A DNA stretch of 64,000 nucleotides from RGIG7213 sp045544195 (lineage in GTDB: Bacteria > Bacillota > Clostridia > Oscillospirales > CAG-272), in the NCBI GenBank assembly GCA_045544195.1, contig JAZPYO010000040.1, forward strand, positions 1 through 64,000, written 5' to 3'. A program made the position numbers and the translations under genes. Of the stretch, positions 8,587-17,300 are shown piece after piece. How positions within the stretch are numbered: position 1 is the first letter of the stretch; each line of letters begins with the position of its first letter. A model generated the notes under the pieces. It was not told the origin of the DNA and did no database searches. It saw only the letters and a program-made list of their open reading frames with translations.

Positions 8587-9695
8587 TAAATATGAGGATT
8601 AAAAAACACACACATATTACAGCAAAGCGCATTTTTTCTATATTTCTTTCATCTGCGTTCATATTTCTTTTATCCTGTTCTGACAGTACACAGACACCTC
8701 AATCGGAAAACAAAAACGTTCTTTATTCAGCCGATTACTCATTCGACAATGATCATTTTTCGTACTTTGTATATGACACGTTTTCAAATATTTACAACAC
8801 GTATAAAAGCCAGAACTGTCTTGAAGAATCTGGCATTGACATAACAAAGCCGCTTTCAGATCAAAAATTCTGGTCGTCGGATAAAACGTGGCACGATTAT
8901 ATGATCGGTTATTCAATAGACAAGCTCGGTCAGTGTCTTGTTCTGTGTCAGGCGGCGCTCGAAAACGGATATACGCTTCCGCAAGGCGATATTGACGAAA
9001 TAGAAAAGAACATTTCCGCTCTTGCATCGTATATGGAAAAGGAGAATGTAACATCCTCTGAGCTTTTTAAAAGCCCGTCTGTAACGCTCGATCATATAAG
9101 ACACGTTCTGACGATGCAGAAAACGGCAAGCAATTATTCACAGATCATTATTGACTCGTTTGAATACACCGACAGCGAATATCAAAAGTTTTATGAAGAA
9201 AACAAGGCAGACAACGGATATACAGATGAAGACTACGATTCCGCCTGCGTATATATTCTGTCGATATCAAAGAAAGATTTTCAGAACGAAAAGGATTGGG
9301 AAAGTGCGGTAAGCATTTTAGAGGACAGGCTCACATCCGTCAATAGCGACAGCGAGAGCTTTCTTTCTGTTGCAGACGAATACAGCGATCTGCGTATAAA
9401 CAAAAGCGGACTGCGCACCGATCTTATCAAGGGAAATATCAAGGAAATACTGAACATTGACGGCTTTGACAGCTGGGCGTTTGCATCTGTGCGTAAATCG
9501 GGCGACATTAAAGGATTCACGGACGCCGACGGCGATCTTTACGCGGCATTTTATTACGAGGGCAAGGGGAAAAACGCAATTACAGTTCAGACAGATCCCG
9601 ATATGCGAAGCCGTGATTACATATCAGCATATCAGAAGCTCGAGCAGAAATTCCCCGTGTCTGTTTTGCTGAATAATATAAGCGGCATCGACTGA
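8583..9695 (+). CDS. PrsA/SurA-like lipoprotein, putative extracytoplasmic foldase
   Basis: A signal peptide ends in FLLSC, a lipobox with the acylated Cys near residue 32, so this should be a membrane-anchored lipoprotein. The body is helix-rich and resembles the N-terminal chaperone part of PrsA/SurA foldases, including YTDSEYQKFYEENK, close to the usual transition into the parvulin domain. A clear parvulin domain is not evident; the centre may be degenerate. The start at 8583 has GGAAGG about 7 nt upstream and overlaps the kinase stop as ATGA, implying coupling. A second ATG at 8592 is possible. The family placement is tentative. Confidence 0.68.
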   Translation: MINMRIKKHTHITAKRIFSIFLSSAFIFLLSCSDSTQTPQSENKNVLYSADYSFDNDHFSYFVYDTFSNIYNTYKSQNCLEESGIDITKPLSDQKFWSSDKTWHDYMIGYSIDKLGQCLVLCQAALENGYTLPQGDIDEIEKNISALASYMEKENVTSSELFKSPSVTLDHIRHVLTMQKTASNYSQIIIDSFEYTDSEYQKFYEENKADNGYTDEDYDSACVYILSISKKDFQNEKDWESAVSILEDRLTSVNSDSESFLSVADEYSDLRINKSGLRTDLIKGNIKEILNIDGFDSWAFASVRKSGDIKGFTDADGDLYAAFYYEGKGKNAITVQTDPDMRSRDYISAYQKLEQKFPVSVLLNNISGID

Positions 9696-9784
9696 CAACG
9701 GTCATAAAGCGGGTATATTTGAGCAGTTTTTTACGAATTCGGCTCATTGTTTACATTGTGTTCATCAATAAATGTAGGTTTTTA

Positions 9785-9813
9785 TTGACAAACGATAAAT
9801 TCCTGTGTATAAT
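9785..9813 (+). promoter_or_regulatory. sigma-A promoter for the transketolase pair
   Basis: TTGACA (9785-9790) and TATAAT (9808-9813) are 17 nt apart, about 70 nt upstream of the transketolase start. The gap 9696-9884 shows nothing else clear. Confidence 0.85.
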
Positions 9814-9884
9814 AGATTTGATATGATGTCGCTTGCCGACTATTGCGTCATCAACAAAAAATATGTCGGAGAATAGGATATAAA

Positions 9885-10712
9885 ATGGATACAGCAAGAG
9901 TTGATCAACTTAAAAAAATTGCGAACAGTGTCCGCAAGGATATAGTAACTCAGGTATACTCAGCCAGCTCAGGCCACCCCGGCGGCTCACTTTCTATAGC
10001 AGACGTGCTTACGTATCTTTACTTTGAAAAGATGAATGTCAGGACGGACGATCCGAAGTGGGATGATAGAGACCGCTTCGTTCTGTCAAAGGGACACGCT
10101 TCTCCCGCTCTTTACGCAGTGCTTGCCGCAAAGGGATTTTTCCCGAAGGATGAGCTTGTGAAATTCCGTAACATAGAGAGCTTTTTGCAAGGTCACCCCG
10201 ATATGAAGCATACTCCGGGAGTAGATATGTCCTCAGGATCATTGGGTATGGGTATTTCCGCTGCTTGCGGTATGGCATTGGGTGCAAAGCACCAGGGAAA
10301 GAATTATAAAGTTTACTCCATCCTCGGTGACGGCGAAATAGCTGAAGGTCAGGTTTGGGAGGCTGCAATGTTCTCCGCCCACTATAAGCTCGACAACCTT
10401 TGCATATTTGTAGACAGAAACGGGCTTCAGATAGACGGCGAAACGAAAAAGGTCATGAATTCTGATCCTCTTGATGAAAAGTTTGCCGCTTTCGGCTGGA
10501 ATGTTCAGGTGATAGACGGTCATAATTTCGATCAGATAGACAAAGCGGTAACAAACGCAGAAGCCTGCAAAGGCAAGCCCTCTGCGATAATTATGAACAC
10601 CGTTAAGGGTAAGGGCGTTTCCTTTATGGAAAACAACGCAGGCTGGCACGGTGCCGCTCCCAATGCAGAGCAGTACGCACAGGCTATGGCAGACCTCGAT
10701 GCGAACGATTAA
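9885..10712 (+). CDS. transketolase, N-terminal subunit
   Basis: This is the thiamine-diphosphate-binding half of a split transketolase, which transfers two-carbon units between sugar phosphates in the pentose phosphate pathway. Visible motifs are SSGHPGGSLS, SKGHASPALYA, the GHPDMKHTPGVDMSSGSLGMG stretch and the ThDP motif GDGEIAEGQVWEAA. The ATG at 9885 (MDTARVDQL) is chosen over 9843 because GGATAGGAT sits just upstream and the family begins there. The partner gene starts 14 nt after the stop, so the two form one enzyme. Confidence 0.96.
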   Translation: MDTARVDQLKKIANSVRKDIVTQVYSASSGHPGGSLSIADVLTYLYFEKMNVRTDDPKWDDRDRFVLSKGHASPALYAVLAAKGFFPKDELVKFRNIESFLQGHPDMKHTPGVDMSSGSLGMGISAACGMALGAKHQGKNYKVYSILGDGEIAEGQVWEAAMFSAHYKLDNLCIFVDRNGLQIDGETKKVMNSDPLDEKFAAFGWNVQVIDGHNFDQIDKAVTNAEACKGKPSAIIMNTVKGKGVSFMENNAGWHGAAPNAEQYAQAMADLDAND

Positions 10713-10725
10713 GGAGGATAAGGAA

Positions 10726-11670
10726 ATGGCAGATAAGATAGCTACAAGAGAAGCTTACGGCGCCGCTCTTGCTGAGCTCGGCGCAAAATATGAAAATCTC
10801 GTCGTTCTCGATGCCGATCTGGCAGGAGCAACGAAAACAGGCGTTTTCGCCAAGGCTTTCCCCGAAAGATTTTTCGATTGCGGTATAGCTGAGGGCGACA
10901 TGGTAACAGTTGCCGCAGGTCTTTCCACAACGGGACTTATTCCCTTTGCTTCTTCCTTTGCAATGTTTCTGGCAGGAAGAGCATTCGAGCAGATAAGAAA
11001 CTCCATAGGATACCCCCACCTCAACGTAAAGCTCGGTGCAACTCACGGCGGTATAACCGTCGGTGAGGACGGTGCGACACATCAATGCCTTGAGGATTTC
11101 GCGCTTATGCGTACGATCCCCGGTATGACGGTCATCTGTCCTTGCGATGCGGTAGAAACACGCGCGGCAGTTGAAGCGGCTATACTTCACAACGGTCCTG
11201 TATACCTTCGCTTCGGCAGAGCTGCGACACCTGTACTGTTCGACAAGGAAAATTACGAATTCAAGCTCGGCAAGGGAATTGAAGTAGCAGACGGTAATGA
11301 CGCTTCAATAATCGCTTGCGGCGTTATGGTGGATATTGCGCTCAGTGCAAGAGAGCTTCTTAAGTCCGAGGGTATCAACGCAAGAGTTATTGATATGCAT
11401 ACGATAAAGCCTATCGATGAGGAGCTCGTTTTGAAATGCGCAAAAGAAACAGGCGCAATAGTTACCGCTGAGGAGCATAACATCATCGGCGGATTGGGAG
11501 AAGCAGTTTGCGGAGTTCTTTCCGAAAAGCTGCCAACACCCGTTTTGCGTGTAGGTACAGAGGATACGTTCGGCAGGAGCGGAAAGGTTGCTCCGCTTAT
11601 GGAAATGTACGGTCTTACACCTGAAAACATAGCCAAAAAAGTAAAAGCGGCTATCGCATTGAAGAAATAA
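10726..11670 (+). CDS. transketolase, C-terminal subunit
   Basis: The pyrimidine-binding and C-terminal half of the split transketolase. Features include DCGIAEGDMV, the THGGITVGEDGATHQ loop, the pyrimidine-domain region up to about residue 170 and a C-terminal domain with EEHNIIGGLGEAV. The start is fixed at 10726 by AAGGAGG about 8 nt before ATG; an upstream ATG at 10651 lies inside the preceding gene. The 314-residue length is typical. It pairs with the N-terminal subunit immediately upstream. Confidence 0.96.
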   Translation: MADKIATREAYGAALAELGAKYENLVVLDADLAGATKTGVFAKAFPERFFDCGIAEGDMVTVAAGLSTTGLIPFASSFAMFLAGRAFEQIRNSIGYPHLNVKLGATHGGITVGEDGATHQCLEDFALMRTIPGMTVICPCDAVETRAAVEAAILHNGPVYLRFGRAATPVLFDKENYEFKLGKGIEVADGNDASIIACGVMVDIALSARELLKSEGINARVIDMHTIKPIDEELVLKCAKETGAIVTAEEHNIIGGLGEAVCGVLSEKLPTPVLRVGTEDTFGRSGKVAPLMEMYGLTPENIAKKVKAAIALKK

Positions 11671-11671
11671 T

Positions 11672-12360
11672 ATGACAGGAAAATATCTGAGCAGCGGCAA
11701 TTTAAAAATAATTGCCGCTGCTTCTATGTTGACAGATCACATCGGCTACTGTGTTTTATATTGGTTTACGCAGAACGAAGGGACTTTGCCGTATTCGGTA
11801 TATGAGATCTTCCGAACGGTCGGCAGACTTGCATTTCCGCTCTACTGCTTCCTTCTGGCAGAGGGCTTCGTTCATACAAGAAACCGCGCAAAATACGCCT
11901 TGCGGCTTGCACTGTTTGCTGTAATATCGGAAATACCGTATGATCTTATGTGCAGATGCACGGTGCTTTCATTTGATGTTCAGAATGTTTATTTCACGCT
12001 TTTGCTCGGCTTTCTGTCAATGGCGTGTATACATCACTTTGCTGAAAGAATACATCTGTCAGTCATAACAGTTGCCTTATGCTGTGCCGCCGCACATTTT
12101 TTTTCAACACAGATTACGGTGCTTACGGCGTTATACTTATTGTACTGATGTTCTCCGTAAGGCAAGCGCCGCCGCTTGTCAAAAGCATAGCAATTGCAGG
12201 CGGACTTATCGTGAAGGGGTTGCCGCCGCTAAGTGCCATAATACCGATAAGCATGTATAACGGAGAAAAAGGTAAAGCGCCCAAATACTTTTTCTATATC
12301 TTTTATCCCGCACATATAATCGTTCTCTGCATAATAAGATATTGCATATTCGGTTTTTGA
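11672..12360 (+). pseudogene. TraX-family membrane protein, frameshifted at a T8 tract
   Basis: The first frame (11672-12148) encodes a TraX-type integral membrane protein with LKIIAAASMLTDHIGY at its start, GRLAFPLYCFLLAEGF, and several hydrophobic helices. Family similarity then continues in another frame (about 12105-12360) with NTDYGAYGV and a C-terminal KAPKYFFYIFYPAHI. The frames cross at eight T residues, 12097-12104; one more T would give a continuous protein of about 229 aa. TraX relatives include the F-pilin acetylase; in Firmicutes many are unlinked to conjugation. It could be a real mutation, slippage-based variation or a sequence error. It follows transketolase after 1 nt. Confidence 0.82.
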
Positions 12361-12391
12361 TCCGTTGCTTTTGCGTTTTTCCCATTTTTAA

Positions 12392-12420
12392 TTGACAATT
12401 CGTTTTAATTATGATAGAAT
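12392..12420 (+). promoter_or_regulatory. sigma-A-like promoter
   Basis: TTGACA (12392-12397) and TAGAAT (12415-12420) are 17 nt apart, about 20 nt before the small lipoprotein start. Confidence 0.75.
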
Positions 12421-12441
12421 TGATAAAAAAGGAGAGCTAAA

Positions 12442-12801
12442 ATGAAAAGAATTATTTCAGTTATCATCATTACATGCATCGCACTCACCACCTGTGCTCT
12501 TTGCAGCTGCAAATCGGCTGAAGAAAGTATAATCGGCACGTGGACAAATCAGACTACCGTATTCGGCGTTGTTACGGAAAACTCTTATACATTCAACGAA
12601 GACGGTACGGGTAAAAGCACGACCGTTCTCGGCGTTGGTCTGGGATTTGATTACACCATCGACGGCGATATGCTCACACTTAAATATTCCGTATTCGGAA
12701 TTGAAGCATCAACGAAGAATTACACGTTCAAAATATCAGGCGACGAGCTTACGTTGAACGACGGCGACGAAACGGTAACGTACACGAAAAAGGATTCGTA
12801 A
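12442..12801 (+). CDS. small lipoprotein with lipocalin-like (DUF5640-type) fold
   Basis: A 119-aa protein with a signal peptide ending in the lipobox CALCSC (Cys near residue 22 or 24). The mature part has the recurring pattern IIGTW, YTFNEDGTG and LTLNDGDETVTY seen in small extracytoplasmic beta-sheet proteins of the DUF5640/lipocalin-like group common in Clostridia. Their function is not known. It has its own promoter and a strong bidirectional terminator after it, so it is transcribed alone. AAGGAGAG is the ribosome site. Confidence 0.8.
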   Translation: MKRIISVIIITCIALTTCALCSCKSAEESIIGTWTNQTTVFGVVTENSYTFNEDGTGKSTTVLGVGLGFDYTIDGDMLTLKYSVFGIEASTKNYTFKISGDELTLNDGDETVTYTKKDS

Positions 12802-12816
12802 TATCAAAAGAAAAAA

Positions 12817-12855
12817 GGCGAGGTCTTGATACTAAGATCTCGCCCGCTTTTTTTT
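12817..12855. terminator. bidirectional intrinsic terminator
   Basis: A 10-bp stem, GGCGAGGTCT against AGATCTCGCC with one G-U pair, is followed by T8 on the plus side and by T6 on the minus side. It separates the small lipoprotein gene from the convergent cotF-like gene. Confidence 0.9.
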
Positions 12856-12862
12856 AAAAGCA

Positions 12863-13315
12863 TTAAGAATACATTCCGTTGATCTGCATATAGTCGTAGA
12901 TCAGCTTGCCGTGCTGCTGCTCTTCCTTTTGAATGTGGTTAAGTGCATTTCTCGCGTTTTCGTCCTTAAATTCGAAAATGCAGGTATCATACAGCTGAGA
13001 TACGTGCTTTTCCGACGCCAAAAGATCTGAGCATAAATACATGTCTGCCTGCTTTTCGGGCGAATTTACACCGCCGTAGGTCGCCGTGAATACGGGCTTG
13101 CTCTGGTTTGAGGAGGTCATCTGCGGAACCGTTCCCTGCTCCATCTGACACACGGTATCGTAATGGGTACGCTCCACCTGTGCAAGTGAAGAAAAAAGAT
13201 TTTTAAGTTGGGGGTCGGATGCACACGACGAATGCTTTGAATACTTGTCAGCACAAAGCTGCTCCTGATCCTTAAGGTCCTTTAAAAGTCCCGTTTCCTT
13301 TTGTGTTAATTGCAT
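12863..13315 (-). CDS. CotF-like spore coat protein (ferritin-like)
   Basis: The 150-aa product begins MQLTQKETGLLKDLKDQEQ and belongs to the CotF coat protein family, helical bundles related to ferritin-like proteins. Helical segments carry DQEQLCADKY, QVERTHYDTV and EEQQHGKL, with the E..H spacing of the family. The start at 13315 is chosen because AAGGAG lies 10 nt upstream; the longer open frame to 13555 has hydrophobic, non-family sequence and crosses the divergent PHP gene. Coat location in the spore is inferred from the family. No sigma-E/K promoter could be assigned with confidence. Confidence 0.85.
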   Translation of the reverse strand: MQLTQKETGLLKDLKDQEQLCADKYSKHSSCASDPQLKNLFSSLAQVERTHYDTVCQMEQGTVPQMTSSNQSKPVFTATYGGVNSPEKQADMYLCSDLLASEKHVSQLYDTCIFEFKDENARNALNHIQKEEQQHGKLIYDYMQINGMYS

Positions 13316-13390
13316 ATAAAGCTCTCCTTTTCGTTTATTTGATACGATTGTTCCCACATTGATCCAAGTTAAGCAAAACATCGAATAAAA

Positions 13391-13419
13391 CTTGACAAAC
13401 AACACTAAAAAGTATATAA
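13391..13419 (+). promoter_or_regulatory. sigma-A promoter for the PHP gene
   Basis: TTGACA (13391-13396) and TATAAT (13414-13419) with 17-nt spacing, 26 nt before the PHP gene start. Confidence 0.85.
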
Positions 13420-13445
13420 TCGACTCACAAAGGAGAGCTTTTACT

Positions 13446-14126
13446 ATGAAAATAATGGACATACATTCGCACACGTATTTCAGCGCCTGTGGCGCGGACA
13501 AGCACGAGGACACGATAAACGCCGCGATAAACGGAGGTATACAGCTTTTCGGCATATCCGACCACTGCTACGGCATAGGTGAAAGACGAGAGGAATACAT
13601 AAGAATAATAGACGAAATGAAGACCGCATACAAGGGCAAAATTCAGCTCTTGTGCGGTATTGAAATAGCAACTGTGCCGGGGCTTGGTATAGACGAGCCT
13701 GAAACAGTCAAGGGCTTTGAATACTGTCTTATCGAGCATATCGACCGTGACGAAAGCACCGTCGGAATGAATATATTTGACTACGCTGACCGCTTCAGAT
13801 GCAAGGTGGGCATAGCGCACACCGATCTTATCGGTATGGCTATAAGAAAAGGGCTTGATCCCACAGAATTTTTGTCCCGCTTCGCACAGCACGGTATATT
13901 TTGGGAAATGAACGTAAATTACGACAGTATTCACAGGTTTTCAGAGCATCAGTATATGCTTGATTTTCTCAAAAAACCAAATATTACAAAGATCGTTAAA
14001 GACTCGGGAATAAAGCTGTCAGTAGGCTTTGACGGACATAGAGTTTACGATTATGATCCTGAAAGAGTGATCCGGATGAATGAATTCATCCATAACAGCG
14101 GAATAGAAATGGTAAGCTTTGAATAA
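13446..14126 (+). CDS. PHP-domain metal-dependent phosphoesterase
   Basis: A PHP-fold hydrolase, related to histidinol phosphatase and the YcdX group. Metal-ligand motifs are DIHSHTYFSACG (HxH), GISDHC, the Glu of GIEIATVPG, IAHTDLIG and the late SVGFDGHRV (D-x-H). The 226-aa length fits a single PHP domain. The ATG at 13446 has AAGGAGAG 8-10 nt upstream; the 13392 alternative has no ribosome site and lies in the promoter. No his genes are near, so a role in histidine synthesis is not supported. Substrate unknown. Confidence 0.87.
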   Translation: MKIMDIHSHTYFSACGADKHEDTINAAINGGIQLFGISDHCYGIGERREEYIRIIDEMKTAYKGKIQLLCGIEIATVPGLGIDEPETVKGFEYCLIEHIDRDESTVGMNIFDYADRFRCKVGIAHTDLIGMAIRKGLDPTEFLSRFAQHGIFWEMNVNYDSIHRFSEHQYMLDFLKKPNITKIVKDSGIKLSVGFDGHRVYDYDPERVIRMNEFIHNSGIEMVSFE

Positions 14127-14263
14127 ATACCTCTGAGCGAATAACCGAAACAATATCTTCCAAAATAAACGGCGAAATAAACATCGAAATCTTCCAAACA
14201 AAACATTTTATAGCAAGCGAATATAAAAGAATTGTAAATTTTCGACCCGCCGTTTTTTTAATA

Positions 14264-14292
14264 TTGACATTCAATTGTTTAAGCTGTATAAT
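14264..14292 (+). promoter_or_regulatory. sigma-A promoter for the large secreted protein
   Basis: TTGACA (14264-14269) and TATAAT (14287-14292), 17-nt spacing, about 60 nt before the start of the 1242-residue gene. The remainder of the gap 14127-14352 shows nothing else assignable. Confidence 0.85.
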
Positions 14293-14352
14293 GAAAGCGT
14301 AAAATAATATATTTTTTATGTATTATGTACACAATATGTTGAGGAGGAAAAC

Positions 14353-17300
14353 ATGAAAAAGATCATTCGTTTGACTTCATTGTGTTTGGCTGTTTTAATG
14401 ATATCTGCGGTAATACCCTTCCAGGCAGTTGCCGCTGTTTCTGCACCGTCGAATGTCAAATCGGTAGTATTCAATGCAACCTATTATGCAAGCAAATACG
14501 CCGATCTTAAAGCTGCATTCGGCACAGATGCAACAAAGCTTTACAACCACTTTTTGAACTACGGCGTAAAAGAGGGTCGTCAGGCAAGCCCCATGTTCAG
14601 CGTTGATTATTATCTCAAGAACAACGCCGATCTTAAGGCTGCATTCGGATCGAACCGTGAAAGTGCATTTAATCACTTTATTAAATACGGTGTAAACGAG
14701 CCCCGTGTTACCGCTCCCGCAGTCGATCTCGGAACAGGGATAGACGTAAGGATCTCGATGAATATAGGCGGCGGCAAGAACCTTGATTATTCTGATACGA
14801 ATGTTTGCACTGCAGCTCCTGTTCTCAAGGCTGTTCAGACATGGAGACTTGACAGACAAAAGGACGGAAGCTACAAGATAACAAACAACGCAACAGGCAA
14901 GGTGCTTGATGTGTATGCAGGATCGCGCGCATCAGGCGCAAATGTCGGTCTTTATGCAAGCAATGACACAAATGCGCAGCGTTGGTTCATCTACAAGAAC
15001 ACAGACGGCACATACACTATACGCGCAAAGTGCGGAACCACTTGCGCTCTGTCCATCAACGGTAACTCCACCGCAGCAGGCGCAAATGCACAAATGAACA
15101 CTTACAGCGGCGCATCCGGTCAGCATTTCAGGATCTCAAAGATAAGTGTCCTTGAAAGCATGGAGCCTGCAAATATAGGCAGTAACTTCTGGGGCAATAT
15201 CAGAGGTGTCGGCTCAAACTACAATTTAGCTCTTTCCGGTGACAACGTCCTCATCCGTTATCCCAACTACGGCTATAACCAGACCTGGAGATTCATTCGT
15301 TTCTCCGATGGAAGCTACGAAATAACAAACCTCAAAACAGGTAAATCGCTCGACTGCGCGGCAGGCTCAGGCGTTGCGGGAACAAACGTAGCTACATATA
15401 CGTCAAACAATACAAATGCTCAGAGATGGTACATTTTCAAGGAGGACGGAAATTACATATTCGTTCCTAAGTGTACGGCTGAATGCGCTCTTACTGTTGC
15501 GGGTGGTGCTACGGCAAGCGGAACTAATTTAGAGCTTGCAAAGTATACCGCATCATACACCGCTCAGCAGTTCAAGGTCATAAAGCTCACCAAGAGTGAG
15601 GTTGAAAAGAATCTTACCATAAGCGAGATATGCGCAGCGCCCACAAACGGTGCGTATGAGTTTATGGAGATCATAAACACATCTGACAAAACGGTAAATC
15701 TTAATCAGTATTCACTTTACAGATTCGGATTTGCAAACAGCGGCAAATACGAAAGCAACGGCTACAATGCAATACTCGGTCTTGCATCGGGCACAGGCTC
15801 GGATACATCGCTCAAATGTCTTGAAAAGGTAAACCTTTCCTCTTATGATACGAGCATAGCTCCCAACGGTATGATCGTTCTGTGGTTCGTATCGTACGCT
15901 AACAGATCACTTACGGTTGACGATTTCAAGACATATTGGACAAAGCAAGGCAGCGATATGACAAATGTTACAGTCATTCCCGTTGCTGTTCATAACGGAA
16001 AGTCCGATATATACGCGGCAACAAAGATAAACAGCGGATGCGGTGCAGGATTTTTGCCCGACACAAAGGCTTGTGTTGCGTTTTCTCTTATAAAGAACTC
16101 CGCTCTTGCGGTAAGACTCGAAAACGGAACTAACCTCAATTCTCTTACAGCAAGTACTGATGCTCCTCTTGCATATAATATGACAGCAGAGCTTCAGAGC
16201 AGAGCAGACTCCATTGCAACATATTTTGTCACAACGACCGCTGAAACGGGTGCATCACGCAACTATTACAACTACGTTGACTATGAAGCATACGTTCACG
16301 CTACAACACAGGCAATGAAGGAGCCTATGCGTACATACACGCACGTTTTTGCTGCAGTTCCTTACGCTGCACAGGTAATGGGCTCCAGCACAACAGCAGG
16401 CCACCCCACCAATCTCGGCAAATATATCAACCTTAACTCTGCAGGCGAAACAAACGTCATAACGTTCGGCGCAGACGGCGGTCTTAAGAGAACAAAGGCA
16501 ACACCCGGCTACAGATGGTGCGGTCAGTTTGCAGGTCTTGATCTGCTCAGCACGTCAGTAGATGACAATGGCGACGTAACGCTTACAGGTAAGTTTGAAT
16601 ACGATCAGTACAGTCAGATCGGTTTCGTTATAACGACTATATCCACGGCAACCGGCGAGGTTATCGCTAAAAAAACAGTAAACACCACAACATTCAAGGC
16701 TATCGACGGCGGATATTCATACTCCGTAACGGTAAGCGGTCTTCCCGTTAACGACGGAAGCGTAGTGCTTTCAATAGTTCCCTACGCTATCTATGTTGAA
16801 ACAGGTTCGCGTGTAAACGGTGTTGCAGAAGAGATCAGATGCCCTCTCGTTTCCGCAACGATCAACGGAAAGAGCATTGAAGGTCTTAAGGTCACATATC
16901 TTGCAAACGAGGTAAATGCTCCGGCAAACGATGTTACGGGCATAAAGGAAGCAGTTGAGCTTCTTGCAAACGATATTGAATACTACACAGGTGTAGAGGT
17001 TACGACGGGAATATACGATCCCAGAGCCGCTTATCCTCAGATAGTTATCGCGACATCAGGATCAGGTTCGGGCGGCGATGCACTCGTTGCAAACAATAAG
17101 ACGGTAGGCGCTAATCAGTACAGCATTATCAGCAAGACTGCAGGCGAAATATACATCGTCGGCGGCGATACGATAGCGGCTGAATACGCATCACAGCTTA
17201 TCATAAAGGCTCTGATAAATGCAACGGGCACAGTAGAGCTTACAAGCCTTTGTGCAGATGCTCCCAAGACACTCAATACAAAGAATGACCACCTTCCCAT

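Noticed and set aside
12863..13555. Longer 230-aa form of the CotF-like protein.
   Set aside because: The extra N-terminus is hydrophobic, crosses the PHP gene start and lacks a ribosome site; the ATG at 13315 has AAGGAG.
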